Origin: Flaccisagitta enflata | Lineage: Eukaryota > Chaetognatha > Sagittoidea > Aphragmophora | Length of the DNA: 64,000 nt | Assembly (NCBI GenBank): GCA_965153355.1 | Contig: OZ231126.1 | Coordinates: 105,710,001 to 105,774,000 of the forward strand | Direction of reading: 5' to 3' | In this document: positions 1 through 11,221 of the stretch, piece after piece | Layout of the letters: every line of letters starts with the position of its first letter | Position numbering within the stretch: the first letter of the stretch is position 1 | Notes under the pieces: model-generated | Told to the model about the DNA's origin: nothing | The model's input: only the letters and a program-made list of their open reading frames with translations | Databases searched by the model: none | Program-made: the position numbers and the translations under genes

Positions 1-519
1 GCTTTCACACATATGAGGAACTTTCTCCTCCATTTTCTAGTGATTGGAATTTGGGCCTTTGGGCTAGGATCAAGGCCTTGAGGTTGAGATATGGACCTTG
101 GGGCTGGGGCTGGGCTGGGATTTGGATCTAGAGGCAAGGATTTGAGCCTTGAGACTGGGATTTGGGCCTTGTGGATATAATTTAGGCCCTGAAGCTAGGA
201 TTTGGGCCTCAAGGCTGGGATTGGGCCTCAATGTTGGAATCTGGGCCTTTAGGATGAGATTTTGGCCTCAATGTTGGAATCTGGGCCTTAAGGATCGGAT
301 TTGGGCCTTGAGGCCCGAAATTTAGGCCTTGAGACTGAGATTTGGACCTCAAAGCTAGGATTTGAGTAGGGGGGGGGAGGATTTTAGTGGGGGGGAGAAG
401 AAGAAGGAGAAAATTCCCCAAATGAAAGTTGGACAACATTACTACTCAACAATATCTATATAATATCAATATGTGTGAAACTATAGGCCATCGACCCTTC
501 CGGGGCCGCTGCCCAAAAA
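1..519 (+). repeat. Family A palindromic minisatellite element, cut by window start
   Basis: Family A is a non-autonomous interspersed element seen nine times here. A full copy runs from AATAGTCGCAAAAGCG, through a hairpin (GGCCCCGAAGGGG) and the motif GACCTATGCTTTCACAC, into a 20-21-bp minisatellite, and then through the same motifs inverted to GCCGCTGCCCAAAAA. This copy enters at the GCTTTCACAC motif. It holds imperfect units of the type GGGATTTGGGCCTTGAGGCT, then a G- and GA-rich tract at about 368-412, the inverted motif (GTGTGAAAC), and the terminal hairpin and A-run near 490-519. There is no coding capacity. The superfamily is unknown. Confidence 0.75.
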
Positions 520-574
520 GCGAACAAATGCATGTACAAATAATGAGTGTTAAAATGCACTTACTAATGAATTA

Positions 575-780
575 GTGTACAAATGCAAATATCAGCGTGC
601 AAATGTGCATACGAGTGAGCATGCAAATGCACATACAAGCAAGCGTGCAAATGCTCATACAAGCGAGCTTGCAAATGCACATACAAGCGAGCGTGCAAAT
701 GCACAAACAAGCGTGAGTGCAAATGCATGCACAAGCGAGCATGCAAATACATGTATGGGCGAGCGTGCAAATGCATGACT
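575..780. repeat. 24-bp minisatellite, about 8 units
   Basis: Imperfect tandem units of GTGCAAATGCACATACAAGC plus GAGC. Because the period is a multiple of three, both strands stay open and give 8-residue repeats, but this follows from the repeat and is not evidence of a gene. Confidence 0.8.
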
Positions 781-870
781 TAAGGTACTGTGGTTGTGTG
801 CATGAGTGGAAGGGGAGTGTGGAACGGGGGTTGAATGCCCCTGCCCACCCGTCTGCGAGGACATTTTAAC
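781..870 (+). repeat. Family D tail fragment
   Basis: GGGTTGAATGCCCCTGCCCA followed by CCCGTCTGCG matches the 3' part of the family D elements at 17.9-19.5 kb. The 5' part is missing. Confidence 0.5.
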
Positions 871-1199
871 CCCGCATTCCTTGTTTTGTTGAACACTAAT
901 TGGGAAACAAGTTGAAGTCAGTCTTTGACTTTTTGACATTCCAGAGAAACAAGGTTTTCATTTTCTTATGATAAAGTTTTGGAACTCAATCAGTCAAATG
1001 AGCCTTCAAACGAAATTTGTGAGGTAAGTAAATATGATAACTTTCTTTCATTTGGCGCCAAGCAGAAGTCTCCAGGACAAATATTTCTCAAGTTATTTTT
1101 TTTTCAAAGATTCTATTGCGAAAAATTCAAATTGAATTTTCTTTCAATGTTTTATGATTTTGCATAGGATTAATAAAGGAGTGAATTTACGTTTTTTTG
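871..1199. other. No gene seen
   Basis: AT-rich unique sequence. The 62-codon plus-strand frame at 979-1167 has biased composition, no splice context and no recognisable motif. Confidence 0.5.
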
Positions 1200-1720
1200 G
1201 GCATACAAATAAAAGAAAACATGTTCATGAGCATATCTGCTCATTTGTGAGGGTGTTTTTGAACATTCTAGCTCATTCAGCTCATTTAGCTCATTATTTT
1301 TTTTTTCAAATGCAATAAATAAATATTTTCGTAAATGAATTAAGATTTCGATATATATTTTAGCAAGAAAATACAAGAAAGCATATCAGTGAGCATAGCT
1401 GCTCATCTGTCAGGGTGTTTTTGAGTATTCTACCTCATCTAGCTCATTTAACTCCGCCTTTTTTTCTCATTTAGATAGAATGAAAAAAAAAAGTTTTAAT
1501 GTGAACATGCAAATGTCAACATGCAGTAAGTATAGCTGGTTGTTTGGTTGAATGATTTTGAGTATTTTAGCTCATCTTGCTCATTTGGCTCAGTCCTTCT
1601 CTGATTTTCAGCAAAATCAATATATAAATTACCCTTGATTTGATCTAACAAATCAAAAAATTTGCAGTGACTGAAAATAAAAACGTGTTGAAAAGTGATC
1701 AATGCTTTCAACTTTTTTCC
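1200..1720. repeat. Diverged tandem repeat, three units of about 140-165 bp
   Basis: Three related segments start near 1215, 1378 and 1501. Each contains a GAGCATA-GCTGCTCAT-like block, GGGTGTTTTTGA, and runs of AGCTCATTTAGCTCATT. They are clearly homologous but diverged, so this is an old tandem duplication. No family was recognised. Confidence 0.55.
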
Positions 1721-3266
1721 TCAGGGCGATAGTCGCCATTTTTTGTATTTTATGTGTTATACTGGGCCAAATGGGATTGATGATTAAGAAAACGTGTGAG
1801 CTCTGAAGCAGAGGTGGTTTACAGGAGTCAATAGCATGGTGTTACCTTCCAAATGCCAAAAATTATGATTTTTTGACATTTTGTGCATAATGGCGATTTT
1901 CATTCATTATTTTTTTTTGCAGGCAAAAAAGGCTAATCAAGGGCTGAAATATTTTTTGGAGATCATCAGTGACCTCAATAAAAACTTACGGGACATGGTC
2001 GACCCCTCCCTTAGATAATTTGGCATTGTGCTCTCATGGGAGTTGATTTTTAAAAAAATTTGAATTGTCGACTTTCGACTTTAAAGTCCAATTTGGGCAT
2101 CTTAAAATTGTCCAATTGTCATAAAATTTTAGACGGTGGAAGTACATGATGTAAAGAAGCTACAGTAAAAATTTCATCAAAATCGGACAAGGTTAAGGGG
2201 GGTAAAAGCATCCCCCATTGCATGAATTGATTTTAGAAAATGGGTGGATATTTTTCACTTGGCACCTAAAGCACCATAACTCAAAAACGGTTGGAAATAT
2301 CAACTTGAGACCATTTTTAATCGATTCCTCATGCAATTTTGCATCGATTTACCTATTTGGTACAATTTTTTTACAATTCTTACTATTTTTTAAAAATTTT
2401 CTCGAAAAAAGAGTCCCTTTGAAAAAATGAACAAAGAGATCTTGACGATTTTCGGTGTTTGAGGCCGGTAAAATGAGGTCAAAATGGGCCAAAAAGTGTT
2501 ATTCTTGCCAGATATTGTACTCATCATGTCTCTGGAGTTAGTTTCTGACAAGTATAAGACTTTTTGACCAAATACGACAAATGCATTTTACAACCCAATT
2601 TTCTGATTCAACTTTTTAAGGTGGCTGGTCCGAATATAGTTTCCGCGTTGTTATTTCTTTTTAAATTTTACTATCAAATTTTACATCATTAAAAAGCCTA
2701 GCGTTTAAACTTTCTTCTGTTTGTTTAATGCTTTTAATACTCCTAATAGTTCAGATATAGTGATCAAAAGAAGAAACATTTTTCGTGATTTCATGAGTGC
2801 TAAAGCGTGAAATACGCAAAGTCTGAAAACGAAAGGTGTCCTTGAATTTTGTTTCTAAGTGGCGGAATCCGTCGTGTCTTTTTTTCTCCAAACTTCTACT
2901 GATGTGTCAGGTTTCAAGAAATTTCAGTAAGTACCCGGTCCAGCCTACCTACCCAAAGATTTCAACAAAGCATAGCTATAGAAATATTCTGCAAAATTTT
3001 CTGAAATTTTGCATGAACAACCATCCAACCCTTGGACAAATCCTGGGAAAGTTGTACAACAATCATGTAATTACTTTGGCCGTAATCGCATAAAATTTTC
3101 ACATTGTCAAAAACACAAAATTCCTCGAGATCACGCTACTTGACAGTCAACCGGGTTGCCCTCTGACAATTAAAGTTCTGCAAATCTTTACTGTTGTCCA
3201 AACTTCACGGTGGATGTTGTTTTACCCGTAAGACCCCAGCGGTTTGTTCTCACAAAAATAAACATC
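1721..3266. other. No gene seen; unique AT-rich DNA
   Basis: No open frame with a coding look, no splice-bounded exon and no repeat shared with the rest of the window was found. Short frames at 2218-2430 and 2836-3093 are low-complexity AT-rich translations. A possible last exon of the SRCR gene lies just beyond the right edge. Confidence 0.5.
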
Positions 3267-3387
3267 TTATATCTGGCCGCGATTCTTGATCTTGAAGTCT
3301 GCGTATTTGAGGTTTTTGGCTAGCATGTTCGTGTAAGACTCATTTTCTCCTGGAACTCGTTTTCTGGGATGTACTGGTAGTCCAGAG
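3267..3387 (-). CDS. Possible terminal coding exon of the SRCR gene
   Basis: On the minus strand an acceptor ending CATCCTTAG (AG at 3389-3388) precedes 40 codons ending in TAA at 3269-3267. The exon supplies one base to complete a split codon, which matches the phase-2 donor at 4155 of the large upstream exon. The joined reading would be a short basic and polar tail ending in KNRGQI. Against it: the polypyrimidine tract is weak, a second frame is also open for 20 codons, no minus-strand AATAAA was seen just downstream, and a competing downstream reading exists at the 4156 donor. Confidence 0.3.
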
Positions 3388-3389
3388 CT

Positions 3390-3530
3390 AAGGATGCGAT
3401 CCGGGATGCGAATGCAAACACACAGGATGCGCAAGATATTGCAAAATGCGGATAAGGATGCGAATGCATCTGCTGAATTATAGGAGTGGATGCGAATGCG
3501 CATCCTCATCAAAGCGTTTGCGTTCATGCA
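3390..3530. repeat. Degenerate GGATGCGAATGC repeat
   Basis: Irregularly spaced copies of GGATGCGAATGC and GATGCGCA over about 140 bp. A related GCGCATCC appears again near 3925. Confidence 0.5.
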
Positions 3531-3689
3531 CTTTTGTCCTGGCCATGTCCTGGACCTCTTATTTCAAAATTAAAAACGACATCCTGCATGTTTTATTCTT
3601 CTGCTTCTGACATTTTTGGAGGCTTTGTTCATCCATCTCTTTTTTCTTTGTTTTATGATATGGTGTAGTTGTGATTCTGTGTGGTTTTT

Positions 3690-3701
3690 TTTTGTGTGTG
3701 A

Positions 3702-3769
<68 letters not shown>

Positions 3770-3770
3770 A
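3690..3770. repeat. (GT)n microsatellite
   Basis: About 30 GT dinucleotides, interrupted only near the left edge. Confidence 0.95.
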
Positions 3771-4155
3771 TGCGTTTTTGTGAGCGTATATGTGTGCATG
3801 TGTGTATATTGAGGGAGAGGATGTCGTTTGCCATGATAATTTTGCTTACTTTTTTTTCTTTCATGAATTCATTCTTTTCTCCTCAGTCCTAGAAAACGCG
3901 AAAGCGAACGCCTTTGAAAATCCCGCGCATCCTTACCCCTAACTGGTACATATAAAAATTCACTATTTTACTCACTATTTTAAATTATCACAAATAAGCA
4001 GTTGAAAATAGTTTTTACATTATTCAGATAAAGAGCTACCTGTTTATGTCCACCCGGTACAAAAAATTCATGTTAACAACCTGGCTGGCATTTTTCATTT
4101 GCCATTGATTTACTGTTAATGGAATTCCCGTACTTGATGCATATTTCTTTCTCAC

Positions 4156-7021
4156 CTGGAAATGGATCCTTCAGGACATTTTCTCCATTCATTTTGTAGT
4201 ACCAATGTATCACCAACATAAATCATATCGCCATTTCCATCATATTTGGGTATCAAAACACTTTCATCAACATCAGAAACATTGAAAAAAACGTTGGGAG
4301 ACTTATGATCTACCCTTTCACAAACTGGTGGATCCGTAGGTAGCTCATGACTTTTTGCATGCTTCCTCATATTCTTCGAATTTCCTGACCCCTGAGTCAG
4401 GAATTGGCGATAACAAATGTTTCCATATGCTTGTAGGTAAAAGGGGGTTGTCGGAAAAACAGAGGTTTCCGCGGAAATGTTCCAGTTAGGAAATAGTGTT
4501 TCTAAACTCAATTTTGGTGGAAGGTCAAAATCGATTCTCCAAGTAGATAACAATTATGGAAAAAAAGGACCTGTCTTAAAACTTCCTCGTGAGGTGTGGC
4601 AAATTCTCTGTAATTTCTTGCAATTGTACACATTGTATGGATGATCCCTCGTTGTGCCTTCTTCTAAGCAGCTGTTGATTCTTTCTTCATATTTAAGAGT
4701 GCTGGTAACAGGTTTGTCAAATCCATATTCATAATTTCTCCCAACTAAATGCTTGCCTATTGAGATTGAAGTACTGACTTCATAGTGTTTGTGGACAACA
4801 TCAAACTCTGGCAATAATGGTGGAGGGTATATTTCCATAAAACTCATGAAGAATGGGCCATTATTTTTTTCCTTTTCTCTAATCCATTTATTCTCGACTA
4901 ACCAATTCTCGTCTGGGATTGTAAACAGAACGCTTGTTTTATTTACATAAGGATCTAGCAAGCTTGACAAATCAATTGTTCCAGGAGGAATAGTTTCGTT
5001 GCCTCTTCTCATCATCGCAGGAATTCTAAATCTCCTTTTGTTGTCGTCTTCAGTTTTTGAACAAAGTTTGTAGTCCGAGTCCGCTCCAATTTTTTTATTT
5101 GTCAGTTTTGTCAGACTTGTTGGGTGATCAGGATCTTTTCGCAAGATTTTGCAGAAATCCTGATCAACGCCGAAATTCAAATACTGGATTGCGTCACAAC
5201 ATTGTTTGATCAACTTGATTCTATAAATACGAGTGATCAGGGAACCCTTTGACAGGATAAGTCTGTTTTGGACTGGATTGGACAAGTCTACCATGTTTTG
5301 GCTGAGCTTTCTACTGGCAATCGCAGATAATTTTCCTCTTGCAAAATTGCGAGCGGCATCCATAATGTCGATCTCTTTTTCATAGGTGTTTTCTAACAGT
5401 TTGTTAAACTTATCCTTGTCAGATCTAAGATTGGAACATTTACCTGTCATTCTCCCTGAATTTTCAAACATGGTATCACCAGAGTCATACAGATCGCACG
5501 TTCCGTCAACCAATGTATCCATTAATGTTGTAAACTTTGCCACAAAAATATCATCCATGGCAGGTGAAAATTCGTTATACAATTCCAGGAATCTGTTGCA
5601 ATCATCTTCGTTTACTTCCTTTGGATGTTCACTCTCTAGGTTCAACATTTTTTTGACGGTATTGTACACTTCCTTATTCTTATTTACTCGTTTACTCATG
5701 TCAGAGGACATTTGTATGACATCATCGATATGTTTTTCAAGAAATTTTAATTCTTGAAAATCATTAATATATCCAATGGCTTGGGCTAATGTATCTCCTA
5801 TAGTTACAAATTTTGATCCGAAATTACCAAGAAGCAACGAATCGGGTGCTGCCAATTCTGTAGACAAAATAATTGCAGACGCAAATTTTTCCGCTGATGC
5901 TCCAATCTTGCTGACCAAGGTTGCTTTTAATAAGTGCTTCATGTCATCTTTAAATTTCTGTCGTGTATTCGAGAGTTCTTCCGATTGCGTTTTGAAAACG
6001 TTATAATAATAAAAAAAATCAGTGTGTGAGTATGCTTGGTCAAAATCAGCCATTTCGTTAAAATAGGTGCCCAAATCCTGTCGAAATTTTGCTATCTCAT
6101 TTTTTAGATCAGAAGCAACACTCTTTGAAATGCTCAAAATCGTAGTGAGCCAATCTTTTTTAATATCGCTTTTTAAATCTCTAATTGGTGTATCGCTCAG
6201 CTTGATGATCTTTTTGCGCCAAAAATCTGATGATTCATTTAAATACTGCTTGATATCATTCAGTGACTGATGTAAAAACTCTTTCACTTCACAAAATTCT
6301 GGGTATGGATATGACATCGAGTTGGAACAATTCCAACGATAGCATTTATTATCCAGTTTGGCCATCGCCTCTACAATTTTCTTTTTATATTCAGCAAAAT
6401 TGGTGAGCTTGTCAACTGAATTGACAACATCAAGCAAGTCATTTATGGTACATTTGGCGCAACAAACACTAGCTACGGCATTCGATTTGCACTCGAATAT
6501 TGGGGTATATGTGCAGTTTTTGATTGAATTTTCGCTTCCCTGGCACTCAACTTGAATCATAGAATTTGTTGTATGTTCTAGGACAGTGTTACTTGTCGCT
6601 TCAAATGCAGGAACGTTATGCAATTCTTTACAGACAAGATGGGAAAGATTCATATCCCATTTGTCATGACAGACCGGATATATACCAAGGTACACCAGCC
6701 CCGCATTCTTTTCGTTTCCATCGTGGAGCTTTAGCGCTTTACCAGTTATGCAAAAAACTCCCGCTGCTTTACCACTTTTGCAGCTATTTGTTATCTTGCA
6801 TTCGTTCAAAAATTGTTCAGTACCCGTGCAGTTTGCTTTCCACAATTGGGTCACATGTGAATAACTGAACTTCATGCTGCTCAAGTTTCTTTGGGAGATT
6901 GGAATTGCCTCGGTATCCTCATCTTCATAAAGATCTCTGCAAGCAACCTTTGCATGGCTTTCATCCCATCCATCGTCACAAATAGGATGCCCTCCAAGCA
7001 GGACCGGCTTAAAGTCTAAAT
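4156..7021 (-). CDS. Large exon: two SRCR domains, long helical region, Cys-bearing C-terminal region; one in-frame stop
   Basis: The longest host coding sequence in the window. The exon starts after an acceptor (CTATTCTACTTCCAG, AG at 7023-7022) in phase 1 and ends at a strong donor (CCAG|GTGAG, GT at 4155-4154) in phase 2. Numbering residues from the ATG at 7046, which itself lies in the intron with a TGA just before it: SRCR domain 1 spans about 9-99 (GGHPICDDGWDE, then VACRDL, then Cys 73, 83, 89, 99) and lacks its first strand, presumably on an upstream exon. SRCR domain 2 spans about 103-196 (YPVCHDKWD, VCKEL, Cys 169, 178, 186, 195-196). Residues 200-600 are predicted mostly helical, with a hydrophobic stretch at about 388-430. 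Residues 600-830 hold scattered cysteines and several N-x-S/T sites. A TAA at residue 831 is followed by 133 more open codons to the donor. SRCR proteins are usually secreted or membrane receptors binding microbial or protein ligands. I do not recognise the region after the SRCRs. Confidence 0.8.
4554..4556 (-). other. In-frame TAA inside the SRCR exon
   Basis: The codon between GPFFP and LLSTW reads TAA. The frame is the same on both sides, so one substitution (for example from CAA or TCA) explains it, with no indel needed. I found no plausible GT-AG intron that removes it and keeps the frame. It is either the true end of the protein, a nonsense allele or pseudogene mutation, a base-call error, or a readthrough site. 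Confidence 0.8.
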
Positions 7022-7059
7022 CTGGAAGTAGAATAGAGATGGTCATTCAAAAACACGGA

Positions 7060-7420
7060 CCACAAGGTCTTTCTAGATAAGACGCACTGAAAATTACCAT
7101 AGAATCTACTACCCTAGCCAAATCAATCATGAATTTCTTAAAATGAAATCTAACGAAAAATTCTACTCTGACATTTTAATCTCTCAACATATATATTTTG
7201 CATGAATTAACTTGCATATGCCTGTTTTAATATCAAATCCTTTATTTTACAGCTGAAAAAACATGTGAAATGCATTGAGAAAATTCAAAACATGCATAGA
7301 AAATCAAAGTAACAACCAAATAAGAACATAGCGCGCTCTGTTAATGATTTGGTTCTTATTTTGTTGATTTTGTTGATTTTCTATGCAAATTCAAAATTTT
7401 CTGTGAGCAGTTGCTAAAAT
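7060..7420. repeat. Family F interspersed repeat, copy 1 (intron of the SRCR gene)
   Basis: This segment matches 54,775-55,105 in order and orientation. Shared blocks are GACGCACTGAAAATTACCAT, a TTGCATATGC block, TTTACAGCTGAAAAAA, and a final GCATAGAAAATCAAA with AAGAACATAGCGC. It ends in a palindromic stretch (AAGAACATAGCGC ... GGTTCTTATTTTG). It lies directly upstream of the SRCR exon acceptor, so it sits in the preceding intron. Confidence 0.65.
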
Positions 7421-7466
7421 GATTGTCATCATTTTTAGTCCATAAGTTGGTCGGTTGGTCATTCCC

Positions 7467-8353
7467 TTTTTGGGCAGCGGCCCCGAAGGGGTCGATGACC
7501 TATGCTTTCACACAGGGGAATTTTCTCCTTCTTCTCCTCCTCCTCCTCCTTCTTCGTCCCCCCCCTCAAATCCCAGTCTCGAGGCCCAGATTCCAGTCTC
7601 GAGGCCCAAATCCCAGTCTTGAGGCCCAAATCCCAGCCTCAAGGCTCAAATCCTAGCCTCAAGGCCTATATCCCAGCCTGGAGGCCCAGATTTCAGTCTT
7701 GAAGCCCAATCTCAGTCTCAAGGTCAAAATCTCAGCCAAGAGGCCCAGATCCCTGCCTTAAGGCTCAAATATCACGACCTATGCTTTCACACAGGGGAAT
7801 TTTCTCCTTCTCCTCCTCCTCCTCCTCCTTCTTCGTCCCCCCCCCTCAAATCCCAGTCTCGAGGCCCAGATTCCAGTCTCGAGGCCCAAATCCCAGTCTT
7901 GAGGCCCAAATCCCAGCCTCAAGGCTCAAATCCTAGCCTCAAGGCCTATATCCTAGCCTGGAGGCCCAGATTTCAGTCCTGAAGCCCAATCTCAGTCTCA
8001 AGGTCAAAATCTCAGCCAAGAGGCCCAGATCCCTGCCTTAAGGCTCAAATCTCAGCCTCCAGGCTAGGATTTAGGCCTTGAGGCTAGGATGTGGGCCTTG
8101 AGGCTGGGATTTGGGCCTCAAGACTGGGATTTGGGCCTTGAGACTGGAATTTGGGCCTCGAGACTGGGATTTGAGGGGGGGACGGAGGAGGAGGAGGAGG
8201 AGGAGAAGGAGGAGAAGGAAAAAATTCCCCTGTGTGAAAGCATAGGTCATCGACCCCTTCGGGGCCGCTGCCCTGCTCCCTCCTCAACTTCAACCACAAC
8301 CTACTTAAGCAGGGCACGGGTACCGCTGACCATCTAACGCTTTTGCGACTATT
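7467..8353 (-). repeat. Family A element, full length, with internal duplication
   Basis: In minus orientation: the left edge is TTTTTGGGCAGCGGCCCCGA and the right edge is GCAGGGCACGGGTACCGCTG, then ACGCTTTTGCGACTATT. The minisatellite reads CCCAGTCTCGAGGCCCAAAT on the left and its inverse on the right, so the whole copy is a long inverted repeat. A block of about 279 bp starting at the CTATGCTTTCACAC motif (near 7500) is repeated almost exactly from 7779 to about 8059. Confidence 0.85.
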
Positions 8354-8660
8354 TTAATTGTTTTATTCCTACTAACTGATTTTCAGTCAATTGGGTCATT
8401 TTTAGTCAAATAAGATCATTTTAGGTCATTTTGAGTCATTTTCAGTTGTTTAGGTCATTTTATTCAATTTAGTTATTTTAGTGGGCTTTGGCATTTAAGT
8501 CAATTAAGATCACTTAAAGTCAATTTAAGTCATTCAAAGTCATTTTGAGTCAATTTAAGTCAATTTAGGCATTGAAGTCATTTTAATCAATTTAGGTCAG
8601 ATTAAGTTAATCTAGTCATTCTAAATCATTTTTAATCATTTTAAGTCATCTTAAGAGGAA
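8354..8660 (+). repeat. AAGTCATTTT-type short tandem repeat
   Basis: Degenerate 9-11-bp units of AAGTCATTTT and GAGTCAATTT. The same array type forms the body of family C elements. No family C ends were found here, so this is a truncated body. Confidence 0.6.
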
Positions 8661-9469
8661 GGAATGGAGGTACCCTTGAATAGCCTGAAAATATAACGTC
8701 TGGGTAAACCTGCCACGCTGACTTTAAAAATCATAGGCATTTCTTTCCAAGCCATTGCTAACCCCTTTAAAAAAGTCATGTGTGAGTTGTGAGGGTGACA
8801 GCCTCATTGCGGGTTGGTCAAAAAACTGATAAAAACATGAAATTGCATGTGAGTACTGAGTAAGCATGATGCAGAAGCTATTTTGTCAATGGGGAGGGGC
8901 AGAGATGCAAATTGCCTAAAAAGAAAATTTTGTCAATTGGTCAGACAGACTGACCAACAGATGGACACAGCGACATATGGAACAGCATAAGGTGCATGTG
9001 GTTAGGCAAGGGTGTTAATATAGGAGGCCAATAAGGATTTTTGACAGGGGCAGCGACCTGTAAGTCACTCTAAGTCAACAAATGTGATAGGGGACAGACG
9101 GTTGGATGAAGGATGGACAGACAGCCGGATCAGGGGTGAACAGACATCCATCCAGACATCCATCTTGGACGGATGGATAGATAGAGGGACCAATAGGTGG
9201 CTGACATAATTGTGAAGCACGCGACCTAAAATCAAGAATTCTATAGATTCTCATATTTGTTGTTGAAAATTTAACTAGCTGTGTACAACTGCTATTAGTC
9301 AACGATTCCTTTTTACATTCCAGACAAATTTAGCTTGAAACATTTATTCATATTTTTGATATGAAAATGATTATATGATCATTTCAACCCCCCACCCCAC
9401 ACGATTACAAAGAAACAATATTCAATACAGAGATAGTGTTTGGTGCTAAGTGTTTGGTGTAGCAGTGTT
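8661..9469. other. No gene seen; fragments of GACGGACA-rich repeats
   Basis: Unique sequence with short stretches resembling families C and D (AGACTGACCAACAGATGGAC near 8945, and ACAGACGG with GGATGG runs at 9090-9190). No supported exon. Confidence 0.45.
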
Positions 9470-9822
9470 TTTGTTTTTGTTTTTGTTGTTATGGTTGTTG
9501 TTGTTGTTGTTATGGTTGTTGTTGTTGTAATGGTTGTTGTTGTTATGGTTGTTGTTATGGTTATTGTTATTATGGTTGTTGTTGTTGCTTAATTATATAA
9601 AAAGTTTTGAAGTAACACCGGGTTTCAGCACCACCATGTCTTGATAACAGCGATCATCTCCATGCAGCAGGGAAACGACGTCAATCGGCTATCATGTGAC
9701 CTTGAAGAGAAACATGTGAACATTCAGACACAGACATGAACATGGTTGCTCTGGAATAGAAGTTAATGAACGACAAAATATTGGGCTGTTTTAGTAATTG
9801 TTCTTGTTTTTTTCTTTTGTAG

Positions 9823-9881
<59 letters not shown>

Positions 9882-9883
9882 GC

Positions 9884-9915
<32 letters not shown>

Positions 9916-9946
9916 TTTTTATCATTGTTGTTGTTATCAATGTTGT

Positions 9947-10042
<96 letters not shown>

Positions 10043-10318
10043 AGTTGATGTTGTTGTTATCGCAGATGTTATTGTCATCTATTTCATCTTCTTCATCTTG
10101 TCATCGTTGTCATCATTATCACCGTCATTGTTGTCACCATTGTCATTGTCATCTACGCTGTTGACAAAATATTGATTTTGTAATTGTTATTTTTTTTTCT
10201 TTTGTAGTTGTTGTAGTTGCTGTTATTATCATTGTTGTAATTGTTGTTGTTGTTATTGTTGTTGTTATCATTGTTGTTGTTGTTATGATTGTTGTTATCG
10301 TTGTCATTGTTGTTGTGG

Positions 10319-10385
<67 letters not shown>

Positions 10386-10595
10386 CATTGTTTTTTTTAT
10401 CATTGTTGTTGTTTTTGTTGTTGTTGTTGTTGTTGTCGTCATTGTTGATGTTATCATTGTTGTTGTTCTTGTTATCATTGCTGTTGTTCTTGTTATCATT
10501 GTTGTTGTTCTTGTTATCATTGCTATTGTTCTTGTTATCATTGCTCTTGTTATTGTTGTTGTCATCATTGTTGTTGTTATCATTGTCGTTGTTAT

Positions 10596-10666
<71 letters not shown>

Positions 10667-10780
10667 TTGTTGTCATTGATGTCAATGTCATAAAGGCTAC
10701 AGCTGTCTTCATCTTCTTCATCTTTTCATCGTTGTTGTCATCATCACCATCATAGTCGCCGCCATTGTCATTGTCGTCTA

Positions 10781-10845
<65 letters not shown>

Positions 10846-11010
10846 TTGTCATTGTTGCTGTCATTGTTATTTTACCATTGCCTTCATCTTCTTCATCTTT
10901 GTAATCGTGAATCGTGAATCGTGTCGTGTGTGTTTGCCATCGTTGTGGTCATCTTCCTCCGTGCTGTTGGCTTCTCCTTCATCGTCGTAATCGCCGTTGT
11001 TATGAGTTCG
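9470..11010. repeat. (TTG)n microsatellite cluster
   Basis: Long (GTT)n tracts at about 9475-9590, 9822-10045, 10205-10670 and 10780-10845, broken by TTGTCATTG and ATCATTG variants. The segments between them are C/T-rich (CATCTTCTTCATCTT). All frames read as poly-Leu, poly-Val, poly-Cys, or on the other strand poly-Gln, poly-Asn or poly-Thr. None is a gene. A (TTG)n tract at 54.56 kb and an inverse (AAC)n tract at 49.8 kb are similar. Confidence 0.9.
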
Positions 11011-11061
11011 TTACGTTATTTCAAAAAAAAATGTAATGTCTTTGAAAAAGAACGCAATCAG

Positions 11062-11221
11062 AAACAAGGCCGGATACACGGCCAATACCAGTCGCGGACG
11101 GGTGGGCAGGGGCGGAAATGCGCATTTTCACACTTTCCAACTCGATCACCACGGACCAACCGACCAACGGACGGACGGACGGACAAAGCCTCTTATAGAG
11201 TCGCTTGTCCGCGACTAAAAA
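11062..11221 (-). repeat. Family D short interspersed element
   Basis: About 160 bp from AAACAAGGCCGGATACACGG through GTCGCGGACGGGTGGGCAGG and a GACGGACG tract to GAGTCGCTTGTCCGCGAC and TAAAA. In forward orientation it begins TTTTTAGTCGCGGACAAGCG and ends GGCCTTGTTT. Copies at 28.69 and 38.78 kb have the same ends and length. It has no RNA polymerase III boxes that I can recognise. Confidence 0.75.

Noticed and set aside
575-780. Frames with 8-residue repeats on both strands
   Set aside because: Caused by a 24-bp minisatellite. Both strands are open for the same reason, and there is no flanking coding sequence.
9470-10860. Long open frames of poly-Leu, poly-Val, poly-Cys, or poly-Thr/Gln/Asn on the other strand
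   Set aside because: They are translations of (TTG)n in all frames, without splice or start context. The same holds at 49.8-50.3 kb and 54.5-54.8 kb.
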